Positions 38,501-51,260 of a DNA stretch of 64,000 nucleotides are shown piece after piece. Every line of letters begins with the position of its first letter. The first letter of the stretch is position 1. A program made the position numbers and the translations under genes. Source of the DNA: Anagrus nilaparvatae (taxonomy: Eukaryota; Arthropoda; Insecta; Hymenoptera; Mymaridae); the NCBI GenBank assembly GCA_022575985.1, contig JAKSXM010000142.1:5396001-5460000 (forward strand), given 5' to 3'. Under the pieces are notes generated by a model, which saw nothing but the letters and a program-made list of their open reading frames with translations, had not been told where the DNA came from and did no database searches.

Positions 38501-41081
38501 AATTTTACAAAGAAGGCACCCTTCTAAAATTTTACTATAATATGGCCATCAATTTTTTTCTAGTTTTATGGTACCAAACATCGAAAAGTAATGACTCTTA
38601 CCCGTCTATTTTGATTTAAACCAGTGTAAAAAGGGGCCGTTTGCTGAACACTAATAATCTAAAAAATTAAATAATATTTTGCAATAACTACGATGATTTT
38701 CTAGTTAAAGAGTTATTCATCTTAAAAGATGGACGAGTAATAAAATACTAAAGAATTTGTTAATAAAATAATTTTATGTGTTAATTAATTTAAATAAATA
38801 AATAATATTTTATATATTTTTTTCTGTTTTTTCGAAACAAGAAAATTATACAATATTTTTCTAGTTAAAATAAACTATATTATTTTACGACTTCATTGAA
38901 ATAAATTGACAAGTTCCGAAAAAGGTAAAGAAAAATGTTTACATAAATTTTCTCACATATACGAGTAAAAATAAAAAAAAAATATATTTAAAACTTGTAT
39001 CTTTTTTTATGTCTATTTTTTTTTCCTTTTTTGCGTTAATAATAATAAAATTTCTTAACACTTCTTTATCGATGTTAACTCGTTAAAAAAAAAAAGTTGG
39101 AATGCAAAAGCAATAGAGCAAGAGCAACAAGTGTGAAAAACAATTACAAGATTATATTATTTTCTAATAATAATCTTTTAGCGAGAGTTTATTAAATATC
39201 ATTAATACCGGTATTTTAATTTTATGCAAAAATTTTTTTCATTTTTTTTAAAGATAGCATCGACATTGAATTTCTGCTTCTCAACGAAAATAAACCTTCT
39301 TTAATTTCTAATTAACTAATACATTTAAATTCAATGTTTTCATCCTCGTTTCAATAGAACTTGTCATCTTAAACGATTTTTTTACTAAAGAAGAGTCTTT
39401 ACGTTTAACAAGCGTAGCAAACAGTTTTGAAGAAACATTGAAAGAAAAAATCTTTATGTAAATTTCTTGTCTCCATGAGCGATAAAAAAAAGAGGATGCT
39501 TTGAAAAATAAAAAATCCATTCCAATAAAAGAAAAAAGGTCTTTTACTATGATTTTCACCAACGCGAGATAAAGAGGAGAATGGAATTGTTATTTTTTTG
39601 CACAAGTCTTTATGCAAAATATGACGCGTAAAAAAAATGTTTTATGCAAATGAGATCTGGGCAATTAACGTCCATAAAAAAAAGAAGCAAAGGTGTAACG
39701 TCGAAAATATATAAAACGAAGAAGAAGAAGAACGTCAAACGTTGAGAGATTTTTCGGTGGCCATGTAAATGAGAAAAAAATTCTCCGAAGGACGAGGGAA
39801 TTTCGCAAATTATATTGTAACCGATCGCTGCAGCGGAATGATAAATTATCCTTTTTTCAATAATAATTTGATTAATAAAATATTTTGATAATGAATTATT
39901 TAGATAAAATTTTGACACACGCATTTCAAAGATAAAAAATGTTGTTCCTGAGTAAATTAGACAACTGTAAAAAAGGTACAAACCAGTATCGTAAGTAGCA
40001 GACAAGCCACATCAGATCTTAATTATACGTATGAATATCGTCGTTGATGACAGAAAACTGAGAGTTATGTAGGATGGAGTATGGAAATGTTCGAAAGTGC
40101 AAACCGACAAAGAGAGAGAAAATGATTGATGAATATTCTCAATTTTCTGTATTTATTTTTGAATAACAAAAATAATTAACATTCCGAGCCTATTTTAATT
40201 GTAACTTTTGCTAAAATCTCTCAGGATAATAATAATCCTAACATATTCGTACAACATTGACCTACCACACAGCAAGGTTGTTAAATTTAAATCTTGTGTT
40301 GTTGGAGATACGTTGAATTACTAATGCCCCCATAAATTTAGTCATTGTAATTAGTTTATTTACAACAACGAGTATAAAAGTAAATATTTATCGATCTTCG
40401 AGATCGGAATCTCTTTGAGGTATGAAATTTTATATTGCATTTTATATTAAGTATATTATCAACAGTTTATATATCTTAATAATGCATTAAAAAATATTTA
40501 TATAAAAAAGTTAATTGAAAAAAAAATTTTTATATTTTATTACATAATGAAAAATTATTTTAATGCCCATTAAATAAAGTTATATCGTCACACAATAGCC
40601 CCATTTTTTAAATAAAGGATATTCATATTTTCAATTAATAATTGTGGTTAGAGGAGTAATAGGTTTCTTTAATAATAATAATAATTGCCCTTATACATAT
40701 GTAAAATAAAAAATACCTCAAGTTTGTCGCTTGTTTTTTTATTTCGAAGATGAAGAAGTGAAGGCTTCTTGCGCCTTTCCCATCATGCAAATCTTACTAC
40801 TTAATCTTGAAAAAAAAAATGTTTATAATCCATTAAATGGAGTTTTTCGTGTAATTATTTTAATGAACGTTAAATATCGAAAAAAATGTATAATTTTATA
40901 ATTTTAAATCTAAAATCTACATGTCTCATTAACATATTTGATACGGTCTTATGACAGCTTTATACATTATTTAAAATAGTTTCAAAGGTAGCACGAAAAG
41001 TGTCCGTTGTATATCATAATATTCATAATATTTATGCCTTTATCAGCAAGTATAATCAACTTGTATTATAATAATTGCACT
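35596..41081. other. Gene-free DNA
   Basis: It contains AG- and AAT-type simple repeats and minus-strand frames at 37963-38262 and 39610-40005 with no recognised domain and chance-like length. No RNA gene seen. Confidence 0.5.
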
Positions 41082-42086
41082 TTACTTTCTATCGGGTAAC
41101 TTATTTTTTTTGTACGCATATTTTGCGTGAATTTTAAAGCAAACTTCGATCTTGTTTTTATCATCCACTAAAGAGAATTCGAAAATCATTGGAAGAACTA
41201 TTGATGGATCAGGAATAGTTTCAATTATGAACATTTTTAGATCGTATGTAACTTTTTGGCCTTCAGACAATGGACAACTTGTATTTTTTAAAGTTTCACA
41301 AGCATCTTTTTGAGAGAATGGGTAATCTGCTGGTTCATAATCTGGATTATCAATTTTTGCAACAACTTTTGGCTTCAAACTGTTAACAACGCCACCTTTA
41401 AATAGTTACAAGTTTTATTAGATATTTTTAATGCAAATTTTCTCTTCAAAACTTACTTGTAGTGAAATCTAACTCTCCTGTTAAATAAGTTCCATTGATG
41501 ACAGTGCATGGATAATTATTGACGTCGCAATTATGTATTCTAAGATCAGTAGGTCCAGGCCCACTTGAGCAAAGCTCGAAAGGAGTTAAATTTGCACAAG
41601 CGACTATGACAAATGTTGAAAGAATAGCACCTAAAAATTAATAATTTATTTGAATAATTATTCAAATTTTATTTATCGTGAAGTTTAAAATAATATTTTA
41701 GAACGTGACTTTTACGAGCATAATATTTGTTGTTTATTAATTTTTAAAAAACATTAATCCAACGTTTCGATTACAATGTAATCTTTTTCAAGGAAGATGG
41801 AATAGTTATTGACAAAATCATATAGTCACGCATAGTTATTATGCATATCACAACGTTTTATGATATTTTTAAAACAGTTTTGTCAATAACCATTCCATCT
41901 TCCTTGAAAAAGATTACATTGTAATCGAAAAGTTGGATTAATGTTTTTTAAAAATTAATAAACAACAAATTATGCTCGTAAAAGTCACGTTCTAAAACCT
42001 AAAAATTAAATTTTTATTTCATTAAATATATCGTTTAATTTATTTTTAAATAACAAAATAATAAAATTACCTTGAAGAATGGCCAT
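41082..42086 (-). CDS. NPC2-like ML-domain lipid-binding protein, three exons, complete
   Basis: Secreted sterol/lipid-binding protein of the MD-2-related lipid-recognition (ML) family, Niemann-Pick C2-like. In insects this family is expanded and has been tied to sterol transport, immunity and chemosensation. Exon 1 (42086-42071) encodes only MAILQ and one base; exon 2 is 41630-41457; exon 3 is 41395-41082. Both introns are GT..AG and phase 1. The product is 167 residues, with a signal peptide at about 1-18 (ending ACA). The six cysteines of the family are present at 26, 40, 47, 96, 104 and 149, which fits pairing 26-149, 40-47 and 96-104. Family landmarks are ELCSSGPGP, the HNC..YPC loop, and the CFKIHAKY C-terminal strand. 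Intron 1 (41631-42070) holds a hairpin MITE; intron 2 is only 61 bp. No frame disruption is seen. It is on the strand opposite to the agrin-like exon upstream. Confidence 0.9.
41701..41992. mobile_element. Hairpin MITE in NPC2 intron 1, TA target duplication
   Basis: The arms 41701-41817 and 41878-41992 are reverse complements with only two substitutions and one 2-bp indel visible. The ends are GAACGTGACTTTTACG and its complement, with TA on both sides (41699-41700 and 41993-41994). About 60 bp separate the arms. The TA duplication fits a Tc1/mariner-type non-autonomous element. The near-identical arms suggest a recent insertion. It is unrelated in sequence to the CACTGTAAAAAG family. Confidence 0.85.
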
Positions 42087-42353
42087 ATTAATTTTCTTTA
42101 CTTAGGCCTTTTCTCTATTATTAATTTATTTATTTTACGTATTGTTTCGATATTATTTATCACTTTTGATTCTATCAAAAAAATTCGTATGATTATTATT
42201 TTTAAATGATTTCAATCGCTTAATCTCTTGTTACAATAATTTTAAGTATTTGAAATGAATGCAATACCTCAAAAACATTAAAATTAAGTAAACTACTTAG
42301 CTTAAATAAGAATTATCTTTGAACACTACTTTTCTTGTTCAAGACTTAAAAGA

Positions 42354-42391
42354 CACTGAAAACTTAACTTATTTATGCCTGAATATATATA
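42354..42391 (-). promoter_or_regulatory. Putative core promoter of the NPC2-like gene
   Basis: On the minus strand a TATATATA box (about 42390-42382) lies about 28-30 bp before a TCAGTG initiator (42359-42354), which is the usual arthropod spacing. This implies a 5' UTR of about 270 nt before the ATG at 42086. In such A+T-rich DNA a TATA match alone is weak; the initiator at correct spacing is what supports it. Confidence 0.45.
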
Positions 42392-42599
42392 GGCAATAAG
42401 ATTTGGTTAATATTTAATTTATTTATATTAGTTTAATTCAATTAAAAATTAATTTAATTAATTTATATTTATTGATATTAGTTAGATTTTTATAAATTGA
42501 AATTTATTTTAAGACTAAGCAGTGGTTTACTATTATCAAAGAATGAATCACAACATTTTTTATAAGTATATCATATATTTCAAGTACGCCATTTTTAAC

Positions 42600-45270
42600 A
42601 AAATATTTATGCCATTATTTGACTGTTTCGAACCTTTGTTACTCAGAAAAGCATAAAATCTTAAAAATCAAGTAAATAAAAAATTAAAAAAAACTTATTT
42701 TTCTTATTATCAAGCAATCGTTGATTAAAGAAACTGGGATAATAGCAGTTTCTAACAGTTTCAAACTGTTCCAGGTACCGAAAAGGAAAAACTTTTGGGA
42801 TTTAAAAAATTCCCCACTTTCCCATACTCCCTTCACTATTTTTGTCCAACAAATAAAAATATTTCCAAAACTCGGCCCCAGTATTGATGGTTATCTGTCA
42901 ATCTTTGGGCTTAGGAACTAGATTAGTATCAATTTTTAACTATTTCAGATAGTTCCTGGTAGCAAAAATGTAAAAATTTTGAAATTCTAAAAATTTTCCA
43001 ATTTGCTATACTACCCTTCCCTATTTTTGTCCAAAAAATAAAAATATCTCCGAAATTCGGACCCAGTATTTTTTCTGATGTATTTTTGCGAGAAACCTTT
43101 AATTTTCATATTATTTAACGGTTTTGAATCCTTATTACCGAGAAAAGGGAATAATCTTAAAAATCATGAGAATAAAAAATGACCTAAAATCTATTTTCTT
43201 GGTTGTCTGGCAATATTTGGCCCTAGGAACTGAATTAGTATCAATTTTCGACTATTTCAGATAGTTCCTGGTAGCAAAAATGTAAAAATTTTGAGATTCT
43301 AAAAATTTCCCAATTTCCTATACTACAGCCTGCCCTATTTTTGTCCAAAAAATAAAAATATCTCCGAAATTTGGCCCCAGTATTTTTTCTGATGTATTTG
43401 CTCCAGAAATCGTTAACTTTCATTTTATTTAACGGTTTTGAATCCTTTTTACCGAGAAAAGCGAATACTCTTAAAAATCATGGGAATAAAAAATGACCTA
43501 ATGACCTAATGACCTAAAATGACCTAAAAATGACCTAAAATGACCTAAAATGTTGGTTATCTAGCAATCTTTGGCCTTAATAACTGGGTTAGTATCAATT
43601 TTTAACTATTTCAGATAGTTCCTGGTAGCAAAAATGTAAAAATTTTGAGATTCTAAAAATTTCCCAATTTCCTATACTACACCCTGCCCTATTTTTGTCC
43701 AAAAAATAAAAATATCTCCGAAATTTGGCCCCAGTATTTTTTCTGATGTATTTGCGCCAGAAATCGTTAAATTTCATTGTATTTAACGGTTTTAAATCCT
43801 TTTTACCGAGAAAAGCGAATAATCTTAAAAATCATGGGAATAAAAAATGACCTAAAATCTATTTTATTGGTTATCTGTCAATCTTTGGCCCTAGGAACTG
43901 GATTAGTATCAATTTTTTACTATTTCAGATAGTTCCTGGTAGCAAAAATGTAAAAATTTTGAGATTCTAAAAATTTCCCAATTTCCTATACTACAGCCTG
44001 CCCTATTTTTGTCCAAAAAATAAAAATATCTCCGAAATTTGGCCCCAGTATTTTTTCTGATGTATTTGCTCCAGAAATCGTTAACTTTCATTTTATTTAA
44101 CGGTTTTGAATCCTTTTTACCGAGAAAAGCGAATACTCTTAAAAATCATGGGAATAAAAAATGACCTAATGACCTAATGACCTAAAATGACCTAAAAATG
44201 ACCTAAAATGACCTAAAATGTTGGTTATCTAGCAATCTTTGGCCTTAATAACTGGGTTAGTATCAATTTTTAACTATTTCAGATAGTTCCTGGTAGCAAA
44301 AATGTAAAAATTTTGAGATTCTAAAAATTTCCCAATTTCCTATACTACACCCTGCCCTATTTTTGTCCAAAAAATAAAAATATCTCCGAAATTTGGCCCC
44401 AGTATTTTTTCTGATGTATTTGCGCCAGAAATCGTTAAATTTCATTGTATTTAACGGTTTTAAATCCTTTTTACCGAGAAAAGCGAATATTCTTAAAAAT
44501 CATGGGAATAAAAAATGACCTAAAATCTATTTTATTGGTTATCTGTCAATCTTTGGCCCTAGGAACTGGATTAGTATCAATTTTTTACTATTTCAGATAG
44601 TTCCTTGTAGCAAAAGTGTAAAAATTTTGAGATTCTAAAAATTTCCGAATTTCCTATACTACACCCTACCCTATTTTTGTCCGAAAAATAAAAATATCTC
44701 CGAATGTCGGTTCCTGTCTTTTTTCTGATGTATTTGCGTCAGAAAGCACTAACTTTTATATTATTTAACGGTTTTAAATCTTCTTTACCGAGAAAACCGT
44801 GAAACCTTAAAAATCATGGGAATAAGAAATGACCTAAAGTCTATTTTGATGGTTATCTGGCAATTTTTGGCCCTAGGAACTAGATTAGTATCAAATTTTT
44901 ACTATTTTAAATTGTTCCTTGTAACAAAAATGTAAAAATTTTGAGATTCTAAAAATTTCTGAATTTCCTATACTACACACCCTTCCCTATTTTTGTCCAA
45001 AAAATAAAAATATCTCCGAAATTCGGTTCCTGTCTTTTTTCTGATGTAAATCTATTTTTATGGTTAACTGGCAATCTTTAGTCCTAGGAACTGGGTTAGT
45101 ATCAGTTTTTAACTGTTTCAAGCAGTTTCTGGTACTAATGATGAAAAAACATTATGATTTTAGAAATTGCCCAATTTTCTATACTAACACCTTCCCTACT
45201 TTTGTCCAAAAAATAAAAATGTCTCCGAAATTCGGTCCCTATCTTTTTTCTGATGTATTTTGTAAACCAT
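42600..45270. repeat. Satellite array 2, same family, 668-bp dimeric repeat
   Basis: Same monomer family and orientation as the 12-16 kb array. Monomer starts lie at 42621 (degraded), 43117, 43431, 43785, 44099, 44453 and 44767, with a fused partial at about 45045. Spacings of 314, 354, 314, 354 and 314 define a 668-bp dimer; 43241-43840 and 43909-44508 are almost identical. The 40 extra bases of the longer monomer come from GACCTAAAAT/GACCTAAT microrepeats. The edges are diverged and rearranged, the centre is homogenised. Confidence 0.9.
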
Positions 45271-48200
45271 TATTTTCAAGTTCTAGACTAATATGCATAT
45301 GAAAAATGACAAAGTACTTTAAAGTTTTGCATTTAATAGGGCATTGATTGAAGGGGTAGCTGATAATACAATTTCTTACATAAGAATACGTGCATATCGC
45401 CAAAAGATTTTATCGAGGAGAAAGTTAAATAGCGTAAAACAGTAGCAAAGATAAAAAAGTTTAGCCATTTGATGGCCGATCTTTGAATTTGCGTAGTAAA
45501 AGTGAGGAGTTGTCCTATTGATGATATTTAATGGTTTTCCTCGCCATATATAGTAATGATTATATTCATAAAGAGAGAAGTAGAAAGGTACATAAGAAAA
45601 GAGACTCGAGGAATGTTATCGATACAGTTAGAATGAAATTAAATAATTTATGTACGTTGTTGTTAATTTTATGGAAAGCATAAATAAAAAAAAGTTTAAT
45701 ATAACAAATCAAAAAAGTGTTTATTTACGATGAAACATTTTTTATTCGATGACGACAAGCATAGCAATGCAAAAAAAAGCCAAAGAAAATGATTAAAAGT
45801 AGAATAACTTCTTATGAAAAATCCGGTCCATAAAAACTTGTTATGAGGCAGAGAGAGTAAGAGAGAAAGAGAGTAGAGCCCCTTTTTTGCAAATCGTATA
45901 AATAGAAAATTATCGAGATTAAAATTTAGTCAACTTTTTTAAGTACTTATTGTAAAACATTGCGGAAATCAGAGAGATTAAACAAGTTTTAAATATTAAT
46001 ATTTAGTAATCCAAGCAAAAATTTTTAATCGAAAATAAAAAAAATATTTATCAATATTAAGCGTAGGTGTACGGTAATATTATTAAAAATTCATGAAATC
46101 CTTTTTTTAGCAATAATCTTATCATAACAGTACTTAATTTTTAATCGTCTTATAATACCATACTTTTTATTATAAATCATTACGTTTCTTATCTTTTTCT
46201 TATAAATTAAATAAGTGTATTTTCATTAAAAAAAAAAAAATTAGCCTTTTTTTTTATTCCAATGTAATTATATAGAAGCTTATTATTTTTTTTTTTTTTT
46301 TGAATTTACCTGCAGGCTAAATAATTAAATATCTTATATATTATACAGTAGCAGGGAACACACGTTGTATGGAGCGAGGGAGAAAGAATATTAAATAAAA
46401 TTAAGTGTCATTTAAACTATAAATTAAGTATCATAATCAAAGAAGGTTATTTTTTATTTTTTTTAATTATTAAACGAAAGCGCGGATAAAAAATTCTTTT
46501 TAATGCTTCTTGGGAAAATAAAAATTATTCAAACATAATTTACTGCTCCGTATGGCCAAAAAATTTTTAATTGCCACATTAAATGCGCTTTCGAACGTTT
46601 TTATTAATCTATTAAATATCAACTTTTTATTGCATTCATTGTTTCTCAGGGACTGAATAAAGAGTGAAAAAAAAAAGTTAATAAATTTTAGTATTTTGTG
46701 TTAAACGTTATGTTTAGATAAGATTTAAAAAAATATAAATAATTCATTCGAGTCGATACTTATAAGGAGAAATAAATCGTATTTAAGAAATATGCATACT
46801 TTTATCGAGAAAAAATAAGGTTTAAGTGTCGAATTTAAAGATTGGATAAGGATTTATGATCTTTGCATTAAAAGTTGTCATTGGAAGAGGTGTTCGCTAT
46901 TATCCTGTTTCTGATATAAATAACTTATGGTCAATTAAAAAAATTACAAGCATATTTTCATTCGCTTTAATTAGCCAAATTTAAGAACACGTTTGTCAGA
47001 TGCACAAGTTTATTGGATCCAATGAATTTGAAAAAAAAGAGGAGAAATTAAGATTCTATCGCACCTTGGTCTAACTTACCAAAAAGGACATCTCCCCTTT
47101 CTTACCTTTCTTTAATCTCTTTTTTGGGACACACAAAAATTTTTTTTTTATTTGATATAAAAAAATAAAATAAAGGACAAGAAAACAATATTATAGTCAC
47201 GCAGTGATACGGGGAGTGGATTTAACATTAATAAACTTGAGAAACATAAATATTATCCACGCCCAAAAGACGTCCAATAATATATGCGAAATTTCTCTCT
47301 CAAAAAAAAAATATTTCGAAAGACATCGCATAAGAAAAAAAATGTATCGATATTAAACGTAATAAGTCATTCGTAATTGGTTTGTTCGAATGTGTGGAAT
47401 ATTTTTTAAAATTAATTATGTATTTTTTATCAGTAAAGTACGAGATAATTTATGAGTTTAAAATGAATTTTCCTATAACGCTTTAATTAGAGTTTCCAAG
47501 TTAAATATTGAAAGATTGTTAAATCATGAAAAAATAAGTTGCTTAATAAGTTAAAAAGTTTAAGAGTGAACTTTCACCGGAAAAAGATATTTAATTAATC
47601 ATAAAAATAAAAAATTTATTATTGATAAATAAAAAATAAAAATGTTTTTTTATACTTTTTAGGGTACGTGTGGTTAACTGTTCAAATTTACATAATAATA
47701 AATTATATTTGTATAAAAGACAAAAACGAAATATTTTAAAATGTAAACAACGTCTAATAAATTATTAGCTTATTATATTACAATAAAAAAAAATAAAAAA
47801 AAAAACGTGTAATAAATTTTTAATTTTATATTTTGAGAAATAGAGCTATAAAGTTTTGAAAAATAAAATTAATAAAACAGAATGCCGAATATGGCCAAAA
47901 AATAAAAAGATGGCTATTTATCCTTTTGTAATCCCGTTATTAATGAGCCATAAGATTTTAGCTACTAGTTTTATTTTATTTTCGAAAATATTTAGAATGT
48001 CAAAAGATTTTTATGTCCATCATTAAATTTTTTACTCAAAAATGGCTTATAAGCTTACAAGATCTCTTATATTTATAAATTCTTATCTTTTTCTATAAAC
48101 TTAAATGGGCTTGTCGTTATCCGTACACATACATGTTTGCACTTAATTTCAAAGGATAAAAAAATATAACTTTTTTTAATACATTTTGTTTACCAGTGGA

Positions 48201-48341
48201 TTTCTTAAATAAAATTTTATTATAATCATTATTTTCAATTTTCAAAATCTTTATTGAATTTAATATCAAAATTTGCCATCTATAAAGACTGATATTAATT
48301 TTTAATTTTTAATTTGAAATCTTCTTTAAAAATTAAGATAA
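45271..48341. other. Gene-free A+T-rich DNA
   Basis: Long A and T runs, no coding signature, no clear repeat between the second satellite array and the hairpin element at 48.3 kb. Confidence 0.55.
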
Positions 48342-48651
48342 GCAAAAAAAAAACTTGCGATAATTTGAATATTCTTAAAGAATAATAAAAATTTGACAAT
48401 AGTTTAATTAAAAGTCTAAACCCTCAGAGAGGGTTGAAAATTTTTTTTTGAAAACTTCCGGTGCTAAAATGGCAAGATCTGATTATCGCCAAATTTCGTT
48501 TTTGCTGTTTTAGTATAATTATGAAGTTTTCAAAAGAAATTTTTTTTCAGCCCTCTCTGAGGGTGCAGACTTTTAATTAAGCCAGTGTCAAAATTTATTA
48601 ATTAATAATATTCTTTAAGAATATTCAAATTATCGCAAGTTTTTTTTGCGC
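48342..48651. mobile_element. Hairpin MITE-like inverted repeat
   Basis: The arms of about 120-130 bp (48342-48459 and 48523-48651) are reverse complements with small differences. The outer ends are GCAAAAAAAAAACTTGCG and complement; the inner part includes CCCTCAGAGAGGG, itself a small palindrome. About 60 bp form the loop. No target duplication was clear. The sequence is unrelated to the other two hairpin families. Confidence 0.75.
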
Positions 48652-49149
48652 TATGCCCATTACTGACTCTGCTAAATACCATTTTTGGTCATGGGAACTT
48701 ATCTTTCAAAAATAAGTAAATTAACAATAATCTGATTGGGAAATTTTTAACAAATTTAATTTTTTTTTTTAAATTTAACTCCAGTTTGATGTTATAGTTA
48801 CTGGCCCTCACCAGATTTGGTCTAGTATGAGTTTTTGCGGTTACTGATCACGAATTACGGGATCATTTATTTAAAAAATTGAAGCTTTACTCTTAAATTA
48901 GCAAAAATTACCAGCTAATCGAATTTAGAGTCTTCAGATTTGGTTGAGTATATGTTTTTTGGGGTCGCTGATTATGAATTTTGGAGTCCCTTACCCTAAA
49001 ATTTGCAAAAACGTAATTTTAGGATTTTGCAAATGAAACGCCAATTTTTTTTACATGGGGCCCAGTGACGCAAAAAATCTTTGTTGACCAAATCTAGGGA
49101 CTCAAAAAGTGAATCCATAAAAAACACCCATTTTCGGGAGTAGTCTTTG
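48652..49149. other. DNA between hairpin element and LINE, with dispersed motif
   Basis: Two degenerate copies of the CAGATTTGGT..TTTTTGGGGTCGCTGAT motif lie at about 48815-48855 and 48935-48980. No gene. Confidence 0.5.
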
Positions 49150-51260
49150 CTAAATTAAGATTAAAATATTAGCTTTTTATATTTTCCTAATACTGATCAT
49201 TATCCTATATACTGTGAAATAGATATAAATCATTACCAAAGCTCTAATAATTCCCATAAAATGCTAAATTACAGAAAATTATTAAATAACATGAACGAAA
49301 TTGACTGGAACTTTATATACAATTTGTCTGATACAAATTTAGCTATAGTCGAATTTATCAATGTTATCAAATATAATATAGAACAAGCCACAACAACTGT
49401 AAAGAGAAATAATATAGCCAGGAAGGGATGGATGACATCTGGTATTCACACTTCTATTATAAATAAAGAATTTCTATATCTTTTGCATAAAAACAATTTA
49501 TATCAAGAAATACTAAACAATGTGATTAAAGCAGCTAAAAGAATTGATTTATTATCATTATGATATATTTGTATTTATAATCATTATGAAAATGAATCAT
49601 CAAAAAAATCCCGCGCCAATTCAAAAAATGTGTGAGAATTTATTAATAAAATAACTGGTAGACATAAAAGTAACATGCCAAAAAATGACATTGACTTCAT
49701 TAAAATGGATGGTAAAATAATCATAAATGATGTTGAAATTGCAGATGCTTTCAATAACTTCTTTACTAACATAGGCTCCGACCTAGCAAAAAACATTGAC
49801 AGCAACAATAATAAGGTTAATGACAGGCTTAATAAATTGTGGGAGGGAAAATGAGCAAGAACTCAATCAAGAAGTTTTAGACTCAGATTATTTTTTAGAT
49901 TCAGATTTCGATAAAAACACGATAAATAGAAAAATCTTAAATTTTAATAAAATAAACCCCAAAGGAATGTCAAATGATATGTTTCTAAATCAACAAGGAT
50001 GAAATTGAAAAAACTATTATGGAACTCTCGAATAAAATGGGTGTTATAGACAGAATAAGTTCAAAAGTTTTAAAAATATTAAGCAACTATATTTCTGAAC
50101 CATTAGCATATATTTTCAATCTATGTATTGCTGAAGATCAATACTAAAACAATCTGAAATCATTCCAATTTTCAAGTCAGGTGAAAAACATAATGTCACT
50201 AACTATAGGCCAATTTCATTTATTTCAAACCAGACAACAATATTTGAGAAAATAGTACACCATAGACTGACAACTTTTATTGAAAAGAGTAATATCATGT
50301 CAGATAGGCAATTTGGTTTTGTAAAAGGAAGAGGAACAAAAGAAGCTCTTGCAGAACTTACCAACATTCTCTTAGAGAGCATCATTAATAATAAATCGTC
50401 TATAGTGGCCTTTATAGATTTGTTTAAAAGTTTTGATACTGTGAATCACGAGATTCTTATAAAAAAATTATATCGATATGGTATCAGAGGAATTCCATTA
50501 AATCTCTTATGTAGTTACCTTGGAAATTGTGTACAAAAAGTCAAAACCTAAGATATATTAAGTGCTCCTAGTATAATAACCACTGTTGTACCACAGGGTA
50601 CAATATTAGGTTCAATTTTATTTATATTAAACGTAAATGATCTACTTATAAAAAATAGCAGCATCTTATCCAATGCAGATGACACAGCAATTATAAGCAT
50701 TGAAAATTCATGGGCTACTGCAGAAAAAGAAATGAATTCTAAGCTGTCAATTATCAACCAATGATTCAAGACCAACAAATTAACTGTCAATATTAACAAA
50801 ATTGTATGTATGGCCTTTGGCTGCTATGCAAATAGTGTTCCTGATGATTAAGTATAAATATAAATATAAATATAACAGTATAAATAATAAATATAAAAAA
50901 AAAAGTAATCATATAAGTATCTTGGTGTCACTTTTAATTTTAACTTAAAATGGGATTCTCATATTAAAAACATCTTTAAAAAGTTAAGATATTGTGTTTT
51001 TCTTCAATATAAACTTAAACATATTAACAAAAAAATAAAAAATACGCTATATTATGCTTTTTGCCACAGTATATGGAATTATGGAGTACTAGCCTATGGA
51101 GCATATAATAGTGAAATTGGTCCTCTACAAAACATACTCAACAAAATACTATATCAAGAATTAGACTTTATAGAATAATTTCAAATCAGAGATCTCGTTG
51201 GGTATGCAGGTTATGTGTTTATTGTAATAATTTGGTTTATGTTAGATAAATAAAAAAATT
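49150..51260 (+). pseudogene. Jockey/CR1-like non-LTR retrotransposon, 5'-truncated and frameshifted
   Basis: The remnant begins inside the end of the APE-type endonuclease (TDHYPIYCEI at 49192) and runs through the linker (FINKITG..., AFNNFFTNIGSDLA near 49750) into reverse transcriptase. RT landmarks in order are IPIFKSGEKHNVTNYRPIS (about 50162), FGFVKGRGT (50309), AFIDLFKSFDTVNH (50405), PQGTILGSILF (50590), and NADDTA in place of the usual YADDT (50674). After these come YLGVTFNFNLKWDSHI (about 50920) and the C-terminal LYQ.RIRLYRII segment near 51160. At least four in-frame stops or frame changes interrupt it (around 49560, 50145, 50550, 50760-50850), including an A/T microsatellite at 50849-50905. 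It is dead. 5' truncation is typical of target-primed reverse transcription. Confidence 0.85.

Noticed and set aside
39610..40005. 131-codon minus-strand Phe-rich frame
   Set aside because: Hydrophobic low-complexity product with no membrane-protein pattern I recognise; overlapping frames on the same strand look equally plausible.
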